In this document: in pieces, positions 18,044 to 28,090 of the stretch
How positions within the stretch are numbered: the stretch's first letter is position 1
How the letters are laid out: each line of letters starts with the position of its first letter
Assembly (NCBI GenBank): GCA_948469375.1
Contig: CAOKLO010000023.1
Span: 1-48,512 of the forward strand
Origin: an uncultured bacterium
Lineage (GTDB): Bacteria > Bacillota > Clostridia > Oscillospirales > Oscillospiraceae
Direction: 5' to 3'
Length of the DNA: 48,512 nt
The notes under the pieces: model-generated
What the model saw: only the letters and a program-made list of their open reading frames with translations
Told to the model about the DNA's origin: nothing
Database searches by the model: none
Program-made: the position numbers and the translations under genes

Positions 18044-20599
18044 TCAATGGATGTTGATATGCATCTCGCCGTCATGTGCGGACAGTTCGATGCACGTGAT
18101 GGGGTCGGCGTACCGCTGGATGAGCTTGGCGGCAATGGGGTCCTCCAGGTCCTTTTGAATCTGGCGGCGCAGGTTCCGGGCGCCGTAGGCGGCGGAGTAG
18201 GACTTCTTCACCAGGTAGTCCAGTACGCTGTCGTTGTAGGAGAAGGCGATGTTCTTGTCCCTCATGACGGCGTCCAGCTCGGACAGCATGATGCGGGCGA
18301 TGGCCTTAAAATTGTTCTCAGTGAGCTGGTTGAAGTAGACGATCTCGTCCACCCGGTTGATGAACTCGGGCCGCAGGAAGGACTCCAGCCCCTTCATGGC
18401 CTTCTCCTTGCCCAGCTGGTTGGCGGAGCGGTCAAAGCCCAGGGAACCGCCCTTGATGTCGCTGCCCGCGTTGGAGGTCATGACAATGACGGTGTTCTCG
18501 AAATTGACCACCTTGCCGTGGGCGTCGGAGATGTGCCCGTCGTCCAGGATTTGCAGCAGCACGTTGAGCACATCGGGATGGGCCTTCTCAATCTCATCGA
18601 AGAGCACCACGGTGTAGGGCTTGCGGCGGATCTTTTCGGTAAGCTGCCCCGCGTCGTCATAGCCGACGTAGCCTGGGGGGGAGCCTATGATCCGGGACAC
18701 AGAGTGCTTCTCCATGAACTCGCTCATGTCCAGGCGGATGAGGGACTCGGGGGAGGAGAACAGGTCGGCGGCCAGCTGCTTGACCAGCTCCGTTTTGCCC
18801 ACGCCGGTGGAGCCCACAAAGATGAAGGATACCGGCTTATGCTTGGCGGAGATGCCTACCCGGCCCCGCCGGATGGCGTTGGACACTGCGTCCACCGCGT
18901 CGTCCTGACCGACGATGTGGGCCTTCAGCCGCTCGTCCAGCTTGGCCAGACGCTCGAACTCCTGCTCCTGAATGGAGGTGGCGGGGATTTTGGTCCACAG
19001 CTCGATGACCCTTGCCAGGTGGGCTGCGGTCAGCGGGGGATTCCCCTTGGCGGCCAGGGCGTCCCGCTCCCCGGTGAGCTGGGCCTGACGGCTTTTCAGC
19101 TCGGCCAGCCGCTGGTAGGCCTTGTCGTTGGCGGCGGACTGCACCGCCTGCTTTTCCGTGGTGACGGAGGCCAGCTTTTCCTGGAGCTCGGCAATCTGCC
19201 TGCGGCGGCCCTCCTGACGCTCCTGGAAGGCGGGGTCCTCCCGGTTGGGGGCCTCGGCGTCGTCCCGATTCACCGCCATCTCCAGGGTGTCCCGCTGGCG
19301 CTGGAGCTTTTGCTCCTGCTTTTGCAGCTCCTGGAGACGGGGGTCGTTCTGCCCGCCGGTGGAGGCCAGCACCACCTCCATCTCCTTGGCGTAGTCGGCC
19401 AGCTCCTTGTCGATCTCGGCCAGCCGGGCCAGGTCCTTGTTGTGGAGGTTCACGTCGGAGGACGCCTCGTCGATGAGGTCGATGGCCTTGTCGGGCAGGT
19501 AGCGGTCGGTGATGTACCGTTCGCTCATGGTCACGGCCTGACGGCAGATGTCCGGGCTGATGGTCACATGGTGGAAGGATTCATAATAGGGCGCAATGCC
19601 CTTCAAAATTTCCACAGAATCGTCGATGGAGGGCTCCTCCACAATGACGGGCTGGAACCGGCGCTCCAGAGCGGAGTCCTTCTCGATGTACTTGCGGTAC
19701 TCGGTCAGGGTGGTGGCGCCGATGACCTGAATCTCCCCCCGGCTCAGGGCGGGCTTGAGGATGTTGGCGGCGTTCATGGAGCCCTCGGCATCCCCCGCGC
19801 CCACGATGGAGTGGACCTCGTCGATGACCAGGATGATGTTGCCCAGCTTCTTGACCTCGTCGATCAGGCCCTTCATGCGGCTCTCAAACTGGCCCCGGAA
19901 CTGGGTGCCTGCCACCAGGGCGGTGAGGTCCAGCAGGTAGACCTCCTTGTCCAGCAGCTTATAGGGCACGTCCCGGTCGTAGATACGCTGGGCCAGCCCC
20001 TCGGCGATGGCGGTCTTGCCCACGCCGGGGTCGCCGATAAGACAGGGGTTGTTTTTCTGCCGCCGGTTCAAAATCTGAATGGTCCGCTCGATCTCGTTGG
20101 AGCGCCCCACAATGCGGTCCAGCTTGCCGTCGTGGGCCTTGCGGGTGAGAGAGATACAGTAATTCTCCAAAAACTTCCGCTTCTGCCCCCGTTCCGTCTT
20201 GCTGGAAGCCGTCTTCTCTTCCTTGTCCTTGGCAGCGCCGCCCCGCTGGATGGGGTCCCGGTCGGGGGTACTGTCCGACTGGCCGCCAAACAGTTTGTTC
20301 AGGAAGGGGAAGGTGGCGGTGCGGCCCTCATCCTCCTCGCCGTCGCCGTCGTCGTCGGAGGAGCTCATGCCGTCGGGCTCCTCCGCGCCGCCGAAGGCGG
20401 ACATCATCTCGGTGGAGATGGAGTCCAAATCCTCGTCGGAGATGCCCATTTTTTTCATCATGTCGTCCACCGGCTTAATGCCCAGCTCACGGGCGCACTT
20501 GAGGCACAGGCCCTCATTTTTGGTCTCGCCGTTTTCAATTTTTGTTATAAAGACCACCGCTACGTTCTTCTTACAGCGGGTACACAGGGTAGGATGCAT
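18044..20599 (-). CDS. Clp protease ATP-binding subunit, ClpE-like
   Basis: An 851-residue AAA+ unfoldase with two ATPase domains. An N-terminal zinc finger (Cys6, Cys9, Cys32, Cys35) replaces the usual Clp-N domain, which is the ClpE arrangement. Domain 1 has Walker A GDPGVGKT (189-196) and Walker B LVIDEVHS; domain 2 has [14 protein letters not shown] and [14 protein letters not shown] coiled-coil middle domain of about 130 residues lies between them. SLGFD is the ClpP-binding loop, so it should feed substrates to ClpP. No CtsR box was seen upstream, where ClpE of model Firmicutes is CtsR-controlled. It is the last gene of a long leftward cluster. Confidence 0.9.
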   Translation of the reverse strand: MHPTLCTRCKKNVAVVFITKIENGETKNEGLCLKCARELGIKPVDDMMKKMGISDEDLDSISTEMMSAFGGAEEPDGMSSSDDDGDGEEDEGRTATFPFLNKLFGGQSDSTPDRDPIQRGGAAKDKEEKTASSKTERGQKRKFLENYCISLTRKAHDGKLDRIVGRSNEIERTIQILNRRQKNNPCLIGDPGVGKTAIAEGLAQRIYDRDVPYKLLDKEVYLLDLTALVAGTQFRGQFESRMKGLIDEVKKLGNIILVIDEVHSIVGAGDAEGSMNAANILKPALSRGEIQVIGATTLTEYRKYIEKDSALERRFQPVIVEEPSIDDSVEILKGIAPYYESFHHVTISPDICRQAVTMSERYITDRYLPDKAIDLIDEASSDVNLHNKDLARLAEIDKELADYAKEMEVVLASTGGQNDPRLQELQKQEQKLQRQRDTLEMAVNRDDAEAPNREDPAFQERQEGRRRQIAELQEKLASVTTEKQAVQSAANDKAYQRLAELKSRQAQLTGERDALAAKGNPPLTAAHLARVIELWTKIPATSIQEQEFERLAKLDERLKAHIVGQDDAVDAVSNAIRRGRVGISAKHKPVSFIFVGSTGVGKTELVKQLAADLFSSPESLIRLDMSEFMEKHSVSRIIGSPPGYVGYDDAGQLTEKIRRKPYTVVLFDEIEKAHPDVLNVLLQILDDGHISDAHGKVVNFENTVIVMTSNAGSDIKGGSLGFDRSANQLGKEKAMKGLESFLRPEFINRVDEIVYFNQLTENNFKAIARIMLSELDAVMRDKNIAFSYNDSVLDYLVKKSYSAAYGARNLRRQIQKDLEDPIAAKLIQRYADPITCIELSAHDGEMHINIH

Positions 20600-20753
20600 G
20601 GTGTCGCTCCTTTCAGGGAGAAAATTTCTCGCGTTTGATAGGCAGTTTGCAGTACCATATCAGATAAATATGAACGTGTCATGAATTTTAGAGTGGTAAT
20701 TTTCCGCCGGACAGGGAAAAGTCCGCGTTCCTGGAAGCGGCCTGGAAATCGGC

Positions 20754-21437
20754 TCAGGCGGGCAGGGTGCTGAGCAGCTCCCACAGCTTGTCTACGGTGA
20801 ACAGGGAGATCACGGGGGATTCCGGCGGGATGGGGATAAGGCCCGCCAGCTGAGCCAGCCACACCAGCACAATGGACAGCAGCGTGCCCTTGACCAGACC
20901 TAGAATCAGCCCGCCGGCCAGATTTACCTGGGCCAGAATGGGCAGGCTGAAGGCCAGATCCAGTGCGTGGCTCAGGAGGAACCAGGCCAGCAGCCCGCCG
21001 AAAAACACTATGCCGAACAGCAGCGCCTTGGCGATGGCCTTTGCCAGGTAGCCCGCCAGGGCGTCCATAGGTGACAAGGGGCCGCGGCCGTCGATGGTGT
21101 CATTGGCTACGCCTTGCTCTAGGAAGTCGGAAAAACCCTCGAACAGCCCTTCCTTCCGGATGGAAGCCAGCAGCTCGTCTACGGTGTAGACGTCCTCCGG
21201 GTTGTCCGGGTCTATCTCCGGCTCGGCGTCCGCTCCCCGGACGGTCTGGATGATGATAGGCCGCAGAATATTGCCCACCGGTTCGCAGAACGTCTCAGAA
21301 ACGAACTGGGCGGCGAAAAAGGCCACAAAAATGGCCGCCAGTCCGCAAAGGGATAGGATCAGACCTTTTACCGCCCCCCGCCAGGCAAACAATACCAGCA
21401 GGACCAGAATGATGATGTCAAATATGTAGTCTCCCAT
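20754..21437 (-). CDS. CvpA family membrane protein
   Basis: A 227-residue protein with four predicted membrane helices and the CvpA pattern: DIIILVLLVLFAWRGAVKGL at the N-terminus and NLAGGLILGLVKGTLLSIVLV near the C-terminus. A hydrophilic insert (about residues 75-125) separates the helix pairs. CvpA was named for colicin V production; its direct biochemical role is unclear. The ribosome site is AGGAGGAG. It lies 39 bases downstream of the DUF5711 gene and in the same orientation. Confidence 0.85.
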   Translation of the reverse strand: MGDYIFDIIILVLLVLFAWRGAVKGLILSLCGLAAIFVAFFAAQFVSETFCEPVGNILRPIIIQTVRGADAEPEIDPDNPEDVYTVDELLASIRKEGLFEGFSDFLEQGVANDTIDGRGPLSPMDALAGYLAKAIAKALLFGIVFFGGLLAWFLLSHALDLAFSLPILAQVNLAGGLILGLVKGTLLSIVLVWLAQLAGLIPIPPESPVISLFTVDKLWELLSTLPA

Positions 21438-21476
21438 AAGCTCCTCCTACCTGCCCCGAACCCCTGGGGCGTTGTC

Positions 21477-22697
21477 TTAGGGGATATAGAATCCGGCGGT
21501 GTCCGCCGAGATCAAAATGGCGGAGCCGTCCGCCATAAGCAATACAACCCGGGCGCTCTGGGTGCCCTCCAGGGTGTCGTACAGCTCCAGCTCATCGGTG
21601 TAGATGTCCAGCCGGTCGCCGGTGAGCACCGCCAGATATCGCCCCGCGGCGGAGATGGACAAAACCTGCTCGTTCAGGTCCAAAGTCTTTCGCTGGCCCG
21701 ACTCGTCCACCACCCACAGCTCGGCCTGGCTGCCCGCCCGGTATTTGCCCAACAGGACGGCGGCAAAGCCGTCCCCGCCCAGAGTGTACCGCCGCAGGTG
21801 CTTGTCCGCCCAGCTGACGCCGGAGGAGCGGCCGTCGTGGCCGGTAACGGTGAGCCCCCGGTCCCCCAGGGCCCACACCGAAGAGGCGGTGTGCCGGGTT
21901 TCCAGCACCACGCTGCTCCCCAGCTGACAGGTGAAGTCGGAGGTATACTGGCCGCTGGAGTAACTCATGTCGTACAGCTCCAGACTGGTGGCAAAGGAGC
22001 CGTTGGTCTGGCCTACGGTGAGGATGGCCAGGGTGTGTCCGTCGTCGGACAGCGCCGCGTCCATCACAAAGGCGGAGGACAGGTCAATGCGCATCACAGG
22101 GGAGTAGGCGGCGTCGTATACCGACACCGTTCCCCGGTAGCCGCTGGACTGGGTGACCACGGTGAGCTGGCCGTTTTTGTTCAGCCGTGCGGATAGGATG
22201 GATTCCAGCTCGTCCGTTGACCACACCAGCGTCCGCTGGCCCAATACATACAGGCTGGAGCCCCCGGCGTCGTACACCACAGCCAGGGAGCCGTTGGTGT
22301 TCACCACCGGGTTTTCCATGCTGACGGACTCATTGATATACTGGGTGCCGCTGCCGGAATAGAGGGAGATGGCGTTGCGGGAGCATGTCAGCAGGTCGCC
22401 GTCCAGCACGGCGAAGGTGTCGGTCAAATCGCCGTCATAGACGAAGGACTCCGCCCGCCCGTTGTCGCCGCGCAGCAGGGAGCGGTAGGTGAACCAGCGC
22501 TTGGCACTGTCCAAATTCAGACTGTCCCGGAAGGCCACCGCTGCCACCAGGCACAGCGCCGCCGCCAGCACAATAAGAGTGGCAATCACATGAACCAGGA
22601 AGCGGGACAGCCTGCCCCTGGGCTTTGAAGGCTGTTCCGGTTCCGGCTGCTCCGGCTGGGGTTGCGTGTTCGGTTTTAATTGGTTTTGCTCTTCCAT
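21477..22697 (-). CDS. DUF5711 family membrane-anchored beta-propeller protein
   Basis: A 406-residue protein with a proline/glutamate-rich cytoplasmic N-terminus (residues 1-28), a single membrane helix (about 33-53) and a long extracellular part of repeated beta-strands (for example GSLAVVYDAGGSSLYVLGQ and GRYLAVLTGDRLDIYTD), consistent with a WD/PQQ-like propeller. The architecture and the cvpA neighbour match DUF5711 proteins of Oscillospiraceae. Function is unknown. It starts 15 bases after truA and is probably co-transcribed. Confidence 0.72.
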   Translation of the reverse strand: MEEQNQLKPNTQPQPEQPEPEQPSKPRGRLSRFLVHVIATLIVLAAALCLVAAVAFRDSLNLDSAKRWFTYRSLLRGDNGRAESFVYDGDLTDTFAVLDGDLLTCSRNAISLYSGSGTQYINESVSMENPVVNTNGSLAVVYDAGGSSLYVLGQRTLVWSTDELESILSARLNKNGQLTVVTQSSGYRGTVSVYDAAYSPVMRIDLSSAFVMDAALSDDGHTLAILTVGQTNGSFATSLELYDMSYSSGQYTSDFTCQLGSSVVLETRHTASSVWALGDRGLTVTGHDGRSSGVSWADKHLRRYTLGGDGFAAVLLGKYRAGSQAELWVVDESGQRKTLDLNEQVLSISAAGRYLAVLTGDRLDIYTDELELYDTLEGTQSARVVLLMADGSAILISADTAGFYIP

Positions 22698-22712
22698 AGG
22701 GATACTCCGTTG

Positions 22713-23468
22713 TCACAGGACGTTTTCCTCGTACCAGAGGTTGGTCATATATAAGCCGTCCGGCGGCGCGGTGGGGCCCGCCAGGGTTCGGTTGCGGGAT
22801 TCCAGAATGGAGGGGATATCCGCTGGGTCCAGCTTGCCCTCCGCAGCGTAGACGCAGGTGCCCACCATGGCCCTCACCATGTTATAGAGGAAGCCGTCGG
22901 CGCACACCCGGCAGTCGATGATGTCTCCATGCCGCTGAACGTCGAAATAATGGACGGTGCGCACGGTGGTGCGGGTCTCGGTGCCCACCGAGCGGACGGC
23001 GGCGAAGTCGTGGGTGCCCGCGAATTGCCCGGCGGCCCGGGCCATGACGGCCTCGTCCAACGGCTTTGGGTAGAACCACACCCGGTTGACGTAAAATGGG
23101 TCCCGGATGCGGGAGTTGTAAATGCGGTAGGTGTATTCCTTTTTCAGGCAGGAACCGATGGCGTTAAACCCGTCGGGAACCACCGTGGCCTTGAACACCG
23201 AGATATCGTCGGGCAGGCGGGTATTCACTGCCAGGGGCAGACGCTCGACGGGAATGCCGGAGGTGGTGCGGAAGTTGGCGATATATACCTGAGCGTGGAC
23301 CCTCGCGTCGGTGCGGCCCGCGCCGGTGACCTTCACCGGATGGCACACCACGGAGGCCAGGGCCTTTTCCAACGTCTCCGCTACGGATACGGCGTTTTTC
23401 TGTACCTGCCAGCCGTGATAGGCGGTGCCGGTGTAGCTCAGCCGCAGAGCGATGTTGCGCCGCTCCAT
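22713..23468 (-). CDS. truA: tRNA pseudouridine(38-40) synthase
   Basis: A 251-residue TruA that isomerises uridines 38-40 in the anticodon arm of tRNAs. The catalytic aspartate is in GAGRTDARVHA. Other family segments are LSYTGTAYHGWQVQKN at the start and DGFLYNMVRAMVGTCVYAAEG near the end. The length is typical. Its ATG lies one base after the ecfT stop, so it is translationally coupled to the ECF transporter genes, a gene order seen in many Firmicutes. Confidence 0.95.
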   Translation of the reverse strand: MERRNIALRLSYTGTAYHGWQVQKNAVSVAETLEKALASVVCHPVKVTGAGRTDARVHAQVYIANFRTTSGIPVERLPLAVNTRLPDDISVFKATVVPDGFNAIGSCLKKEYTYRIYNSRIRDPFYVNRVWFYPKPLDEAVMARAAGQFAGTHDFAAVRSVGTETRTTVRTVHYFDVQRHGDIIDCRVCADGFLYNMVRAMVGTCVYAAEGKLDPADIPSILESRNRTLAGPTAPPDGLYMTNLWYEENVL

Positions 23469-23469
23469 A

Positions 23470-24276
23470 TCACAGCCCCCGGTGGCCCAGCACGCCGATG
23501 AACACCGCCAGCGCCAGCGCGCCCAACATAAACAGGATATCGCCGGACTTGTAGTGGAGCTGCTTCATACGGGTGCGGCCCTCGCCGCCGTGGTAGCAGC
23601 GGCACTCCATGGCGGTGGCCAGCTCGTCCGCCCGCCGGAAGGCGGAGATAAACAGCGGCACCAGCAGGGGAATCAGGGCCTTGGCCTTCTGGACCAGGCT
23701 GCCCGAGTCGAAATCCGCGCCCCGGGCCCGCTGGGCGGACATGATCTTGTCCGTCTCCTCGATGAGGGTGGGAATGAACCGCAGGGCGATGGACATCATC
23801 ATGGACAGCTCGTGGACGGGGACGTGAATTTTTTTCAGCGGCCCCATCAGCGACTCCAGCCCGTCGGTGAGGGACAGGGGGGAAGTGGTGTAGGTGAGCA
23901 GAAAGGTGCAGGTAATAAGCATGATAATGCGCACCACCATGAAAAAGGCGTGGAGAAGGCCCTCCTTTGTGATGGTAAAAATCCAGAAGGAGGCCAATGG
24001 CTCGCCGGGGGTATAGAAAATATTCAGTACGGCGGTGAACACCAAAATGAACACCACCGGCTTCAGGCCCCGCAGCAGCGCCTTTGGCTTGACGGTGGAC
24101 ACCTTCACCACCACGGCCAGCACCGCCAGCAAAATGGCGTAGGTGACAAACCACTGGCCCATGAACAGGGCTACGATGTAGCAGATCATGGCCACCAGCT
24201 TGGCACGGGGGTCCAGGTTGTGGATGGGGGAGCTTCCGGGGAAGAACTGCCCCAGGGTGATATCGCGCAGCGCCAT
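23470..24276 (-). CDS. ecfT: energy-coupling factor transporter transmembrane protein EcfT
   Basis: A 268-residue membrane protein that links the two ECF ATPases to interchangeable vitamin or metal binding S-components. Five or more helices are visible, and the coupling helices carry the ARG motifs: AQRARGADFD and FISAFRRADELATAMECR. The start overlaps the ecfA2 stop by one base. No S-component gene lies in the window, so it is a shared group II ECF module. Confidence 0.93.
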   Translation of the reverse strand: MALRDITLGQFFPGSSPIHNLDPRAKLVAMICYIVALFMGQWFVTYAILLAVLAVVVKVSTVKPKALLRGLKPVVFILVFTAVLNIFYTPGEPLASFWIFTITKEGLLHAFFMVVRIIMLITCTFLLTYTTSPLSLTDGLESLMGPLKKIHVPVHELSMMMSIALRFIPTLIEETDKIMSAQRARGADFDSGSLVQKAKALIPLLVPLFISAFRRADELATAMECRCYHGGEGRTRMKQLHYKSGDILFMLGALALAVFIGVLGHRGL

Positions 24277-25142
24277 TATCGTTCCTCCCTTCGGTGGAGG
24301 GCGGCCAATATGGCCTCTCTGGCCTGGGGGATGGTGTACACCGAGGCGGGTACGTCCACCCCCATGGACCGCAGCCGGGCGAACACCCGGGTCATGGCGG
24401 GTACGCCCAGGCCCATGGCCTCCAGCTCCTCGCCGTGGGCAAAGACCTGTGCCGGAGAGCCGGAGAAGGGGATGGTCCCCCGGTGGATGACCACCAGCCG
24501 TTCCGCCTCCCGGGCCACCTCCTCCATGGAGTGGGACACCAGGATGATACAGGCGTTTTTCTCCTGGTGGTAGGTGCGGATGTTGTCCAGGATGCGGGCC
24601 GACCCGGAGGGGTCCAGCCCCGCGGTGGGCTCGTCCAGCACCAGCACCTTGGGCTCCATGGCGATAACCCCCGCGATGGCCACCCGGCGCTTCTGGCCGC
24701 CGGACAGGTCGAAGGGGGACTTCTCCAGCACACCGGGCTCCAGCCCCACGAACCGGGCGGACTGCTTTACCCTGCGGTCCACCTCGTCGGCGTCCAGCCC
24801 CATATTTTTGGGGCCGAAAGCGATGTCCTGATACACTGTTTCCTCAAAAAGCTGATACTCCGGATATTGGAACACCAGCCCCACCTGGCACCGAACCTGC
24901 CGGGTGCGCTCCTTGCTCTCCCAAATGTCGGTTCCCTCAAAGAGGACCTGGCCGGAGGTGGGCTTGAGCAGGCCGTTCAGGTGCTGAATAAGGGTGGATT
25001 TCCCCGACCCGGTGCGGCCGATAACGGCCAGATACTCCCCAGGGGCGGCGGAGAAGTCCACGGCGTGGAGGGCGGTGTGCTCAAAGGGCGTGCCCGCGCT
25101 GTAGAGGTGGGTCAGTTCTTTTGTCTCGATAATAGCGCCCAT
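24276..25142 (-). CDS. ecfA2: ECF transporter ATPase EcfA2
   Basis: A 288-residue ABC ATPase. Walker A is GRTGSGKST, the Q-loop region VGLVFQYPEYQLFEETV, the signature LSGGQKRRVAIAG, Walker B VLVLDEPTAGLDP and the switch histidine in VSHSMEEV. The start follows AAGGAG. It pairs with EcfA1 to drive EcfT. In this genome the two ATPase genes are separated by a GNAT gene of different base composition. Confidence 0.93.
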   Translation of the reverse strand: MGAIIETKELTHLYSAGTPFEHTALHAVDFSAAPGEYLAVIGRTGSGKSTLIQHLNGLLKPTSGQVLFEGTDIWESKERTRQVRCQVGLVFQYPEYQLFEETVYQDIAFGPKNMGLDADEVDRRVKQSARFVGLEPGVLEKSPFDLSGGQKRRVAIAGVIAMEPKVLVLDEPTAGLDPSGSARILDNIRTYHQEKNACIILVSHSMEEVAREAERLVVIHRGTIPFSGSPAQVFAHGEELEAMGLGVPAMTRVFARLRSMGVDVPASVYTIPQAREAILAALHRREER

Positions 25143-25217
25143 GAATCAAACTCCTTGGAATGGGGATGGCATGTAGAGATTATTTGCGGGGGAGGAAGAA
25201 ATAAACTGGACTGGAAG

Positions 25218-25655
25218 TCATCTCAATGCTTTTTCCATGATAATTTCATCTTTATCGCATGCTCCAGTTAAATAAAAGCCTAACTTTTCATACATTTTTT
25301 TTGCGGCTTCGTTTCCCTCAATATAACATAGAATTACTTTATCGTATTTGCCGTCGGATTTCATAAATTCCAGAATTTGCCTCGCCGCTTCGGAGCCAAA
25401 CCCTTTCCCCTGATAGCGTTCATCTATAAATAGCTGGCTAAAATCAAATGCCTTTAGTTCCTCGCAATCATAGTACAGCGCCATTCCAACGGGGATATCG
25501 TCATCATAAATGACATATGCGCTGCTTCTGCTCTCCCGGTACGCATAGGCTCTGGCCAACAGCCTCATATCATCGGACACAAAATGCTTTTGCGATTCGG
25601 AAACCCGAAGGCCCAATCTCCAATTCTCGGGCCCTATTATTTCAAGCCTAATCAC
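25218..25655 (-). CDS. GNAT family N-acetyltransferase
   Basis: A 145-residue acetyltransferase. The acetyl-CoA site is QLFIDERYQGKGFGSEAARQ, followed by LCYIEGNEAAKKMYEKLGF, a pattern close to PaiA/BltD-type (polyamine) and related acetyltransferases. The substrate is not certain. It starts with GTG behind GGGGGA. The gene is clearly more AT-rich than its neighbours and sits between ecfA1 and ecfA2, which are normally adjacent; it looks like a horizontally acquired insertion that left the reading frames around it intact. Confidence 0.88.
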   Translation of the reverse strand: MIRLEIIGPENWRLGLRVSESQKHFVSDDMRLLARAYAYRESRSSAYVIYDDDIPVGMALYYDCEELKAFDFSQLFIDERYQGKGFGSEAARQILEFMKSDGKYDKVILCYIEGNEAAKKMYEKLGFYLTGACDKDEIIMEKALR

Positions 25656-25671
25656 GGTTTCCCCCGCTGAA

Positions 25672-26532
25672 TTATGATTTGCAGCGCTGCGCCAGCAGTT
25701 CCTTGAGAACCCTGGCGCATTCGTCCACCGTCAGCGCGGTGAGGGGCACATCCACCCCGTTCTGCCGCAGCTCGTACAGCAGGGCCACCGGCTCAGGCAC
25801 CTCCAGCCCCAGGGAGCGCAGGCCGTCCACATTCTGGAACACCAGCTCGGGCCGGTCGTCGGCCACGATGTGTCCGTCGTGCATGACCACCAGCCGGTCC
25901 GCCTGGGCAGCCTCGTCCATGTGGTGGGTGATGAGCGCCACGGTGATATTCTGCTCCCGATTGAGTCGGCGGACGGTGTCCATGACCTCTTTCCGGCCTA
26001 CCGGGTCCAGCATGGCGGTGGGCTCGTCCAGCACGATGCACCGAGGGCGCATAGCCAGCACCCCGGCAATGGCCACCCGCTGCTTCTGCCCGCCGGACAG
26101 CAGATGGGGGGCGTGCCGGGCATATTCGCTCATGCCCACGGCGGCCAGGGCGGCGTCCACCCGCTCCCGGATTTCCTCGGAGGGGACCCCCAGGTTTTCC
26201 GGGCCGAAGGCCACGTCCTCCTCCACCACGCTGGCCACGATCTGGTTATCGGGGTTTTGGAACACCATGCCCACCTGACGGCGGATGTCCAGCAGCTTTT
26301 CCTCGTCGCAGGTGTCCATGCCGTCTACGAACACCCTGCCCCCGGAGGGGAGGAGGATGGCGTTCAAGTGCTTGGCCAGGGTAGACTTGCCGGAGCCGTT
26401 GTGGCCTAAGACCGCTACGAACTCCCCCGGCCGGATGAACAGTGACACCCCGTCCAGCACGGTAGGCGCCACGCCCTCCTCGGTGGTGTAGCGGAAGGTG
26501 AGGTTTTCAGTTTGAATGATGAACTGGGACAT
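25672..26532 (-). CDS. ecfA1: ECF transporter ATPase EcfA1
   Basis: A 286-residue ABC ATPase with Walker A GHNGSGKST, Q-loop VGMVFQNPDNQIVASVV, signature LSGGQKQRVAIAG, Walker B CIVLDEPTAMLDP and switch ITHHMDEA. The start at 26532 follows a GAGGT ribosome site; an upstream TTG in frame overlaps it and was not used. It forms the energy module with EcfA2 and EcfT. It begins 15 bases after the VanZ-like gene. Confidence 0.93.
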   Translation of the reverse strand: MSQFIIQTENLTFRYTTEEGVAPTVLDGVSLFIRPGEFVAVLGHNGSGKSTLAKHLNAILLPSGGRVFVDGMDTCDEEKLLDIRRQVGMVFQNPDNQIVASVVEEDVAFGPENLGVPSEEIRERVDAALAAVGMSEYARHAPHLLSGGQKQRVAIAGVLAMRPRCIVLDEPTAMLDPVGRKEVMDTVRRLNREQNITVALITHHMDEAAQADRLVVMHDGHIVADDRPELVFQNVDGLRSLGLEVPEPVALLYELRQNGVDVPLTALTVDECARVLKELLAQRCKS

Positions 26533-26547
26533 GAAAAAATACCTCAA

Positions 26548-27144
26548 TCAGAAAGAAGTGATGGGAAAGAGCAGCAGCTCCGCGGCAAACCGGGGGCGCA
26601 ACCGCCGGACCGCCAGCGCTAGCAGGAAGCCGCAGAACACGCCCAGGGTGTTGAGCATCAAATCGTCGATGTCAAAGGTCCGGCCAATGAAAAGCTGGCA
26701 GGATTCGATGAAAAGAGTGATGCAGACCCCGGTCAGCAGCGCCTGTTTCCAGCCGAAGCCCCGCCACAGAAGGGCGGAAAACAGGCCGAAAGGCATGAAC
26801 AGAATGACATTGGCAGCTAAAATGTAGGTGGATTGAGAAAAGGTGTCAAATAGGACCAGATTGACATTTCCCGGGCTGAAAAAGGGAAGCCCTGCCTCAT
26901 TCCAAGGCATTCCCAACGGCAGGCCCGCAAGGGAACGGACCACCCATCTGGGGGTCAGGCCTAGGATTGCGGCCCCTCCGCAGTACATCCAAAAGAGGGC
27001 CAGGGCGGCCTCCCTGCGGGGGGAGCTGCACAACCCATTCCATTTCAGCCGCCGCAGGTGCAGGGGGCGCAGGCTGAAAAACAGCAGCAGCGCCGGGAGA
27101 GCGCCGCAGAGCATGGCGAACAGATAACGAAATGTGAGACTCAT
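26548..27144 (-). CDS. VanZ family membrane protein
   Basis: A 198-residue membrane protein with five predicted helices. The VanZ core is visible in NVNLVLFDTF, AANVILFMPFGLFSALL, LLTGVCITLFIESCQLF and GRTFDIDDLMLNTLGVFCGF. The start at 27144 lies one base past the stop of the methyltransferase gene, indicating translational coupling. VanZ relatives can raise tolerance to teicoplanin or lipoglycopeptides, but most are uncharacterised and no resistance cluster is nearby. Confidence 0.85.
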   Translation of the reverse strand: MSLTFRYLFAMLCGALPALLLFFSLRPLHLRRLKWNGLCSSPRREAALALFWMYCGGAAILGLTPRWVVRSLAGLPLGMPWNEAGLPFFSPGNVNLVLFDTFSQSTYILAANVILFMPFGLFSALLWRGFGWKQALLTGVCITLFIESCQLFIGRTFDIDDLMLNTLGVFCGFLLALAVRRLRPRFAAELLLFPITSF

Positions 27145-27145
27145 A

Positions 27146-28009
27146 TCAGTGAATGGTCCACCGCCCCGTGGCCCCGCAGGGCAGGGCAAGGCCGGTCTGG
27201 GTAACGGGCAGGCCCAGCTCGTCGGACACGGTGCGCCCGCCGAACTTGCCGCCGATGACGGTCTGCAGAATATAGGTGAGCACCGACGGAGCCAGCCCCG
27301 TGGTGTAGGAGTTCAGAATCACGAACAGCGGCTGGTTGGACAACACCCCGGACACCAGCTCCACGAAGGAGTACAGGTTTTCCTCCAGCTTCCAGACCTC
27401 GCCGGAGGGCCCGCGTCCATAGGAGGGCGGGTCCATGATGATGGCGTCGTATTTCCGCCCCCGGCGGATTTCTCGCTCTACAAACTTGCCGCAGTCGTCC
27501 ACGATCCAGCGGATGGGCCTGTCCTCCAGCCCGGAGGTCTTGGCGTTGTCCCGGGCCCATTGGACCATGCCCTTTGCCGCATCCACGTGGCACACGCTGG
27601 CGCCCGCCGCCGCGCAGGCGATGGTGGCCCCGCCGGTGTAGGCGAACAGGTTGAGCACGCTGACAGGCCGTCCGGCATTTTGAATCTGCTCCCGGGCGAA
27701 ATCCCAGTTGGCGGCCTGCTCGGGGAACACGCCGGTGTGCTTGAAATTCATCAGCCCCACGTTAAAGGTCAGGTCTTTGTAGTGGACCTGCCACCGCTGA
27801 GGGACGCTTTTGTCTGCCCACTGCCCGCCGCCGGAGCTAGAACGGGCATACCGGGCGTCGGGCTTCCGCCAGCCCCGGTGCTTCCTGGGGGTGTTCCAGA
27901 TGGCCTGGGGGTCGGGCCGCACCAGGAGCTTGTCCCCCCAGCGCTCCAGCTTCTCGCCCCAGCCGCAGTCAATCAGCTCGTAATCCTTCCATTGGTCTGC
28001 GACCCACAT
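27146..28009 (-). CDS. class I SAM-dependent (rRNA-type) methyltransferase
   Basis: A 287-residue methyltransferase related to the RlmI/RlmK group (COG1092-like). SAM-binding motif I reads VLNLFAYTGGATIACAAAGA, and the catalytic segment is IIMDPPSYGRG. The start at 28009 was chosen: MWVADQWKDYELIDCGWGEK is the family-like N-terminus and follows an AAGGGGG site, while 49 upstream codons look non-coding. The RNA target cannot be identified. It is the first gene of the leftward run through VanZ and the ecf genes. Confidence 0.85.
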   Translation of the reverse strand: MWVADQWKDYELIDCGWGEKLERWGDKLLVRPDPQAIWNTPRKHRGWRKPDARYARSSSGGGQWADKSVPQRWQVHYKDLTFNVGLMNFKHTGVFPEQAANWDFAREQIQNAGRPVSVLNLFAYTGGATIACAAAGASVCHVDAAKGMVQWARDNAKTSGLEDRPIRWIVDDCGKFVEREIRRGRKYDAIIMDPPSYGRGPSGEVWKLEENLYSFVELVSGVLSNQPLFVILNSYTTGLAPSVLTYILQTVIGGKFGGRTVSDELGLPVTQTGLALPCGATGRWTIH

Positions 28010-28090
28010 CCGGCTTTGCCCCCTTCGCCAAAGAATCAAGATATTATACAACATCGGCGGCCAATAGTCAAATCTTAAGCGGAAAGGAAT

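Noticed and set aside
17993-20638. 881-codon open frame on the plus strand opposite the Clp ATPase gene
   Set aside because: It is the GC-rich antisense shadow of a well-supported ClpE-like gene and shows His/Val/Gly-rich junk composition.
20600-20750. CtsR or CIRCE operator before the Clp gene
   Set aside because: No GGTCAAA direct repeat and no GCACTC-N9-GAGTGC dyad is present; only a 13-base palindrome GAGAAAATTTCTC near the start codon.
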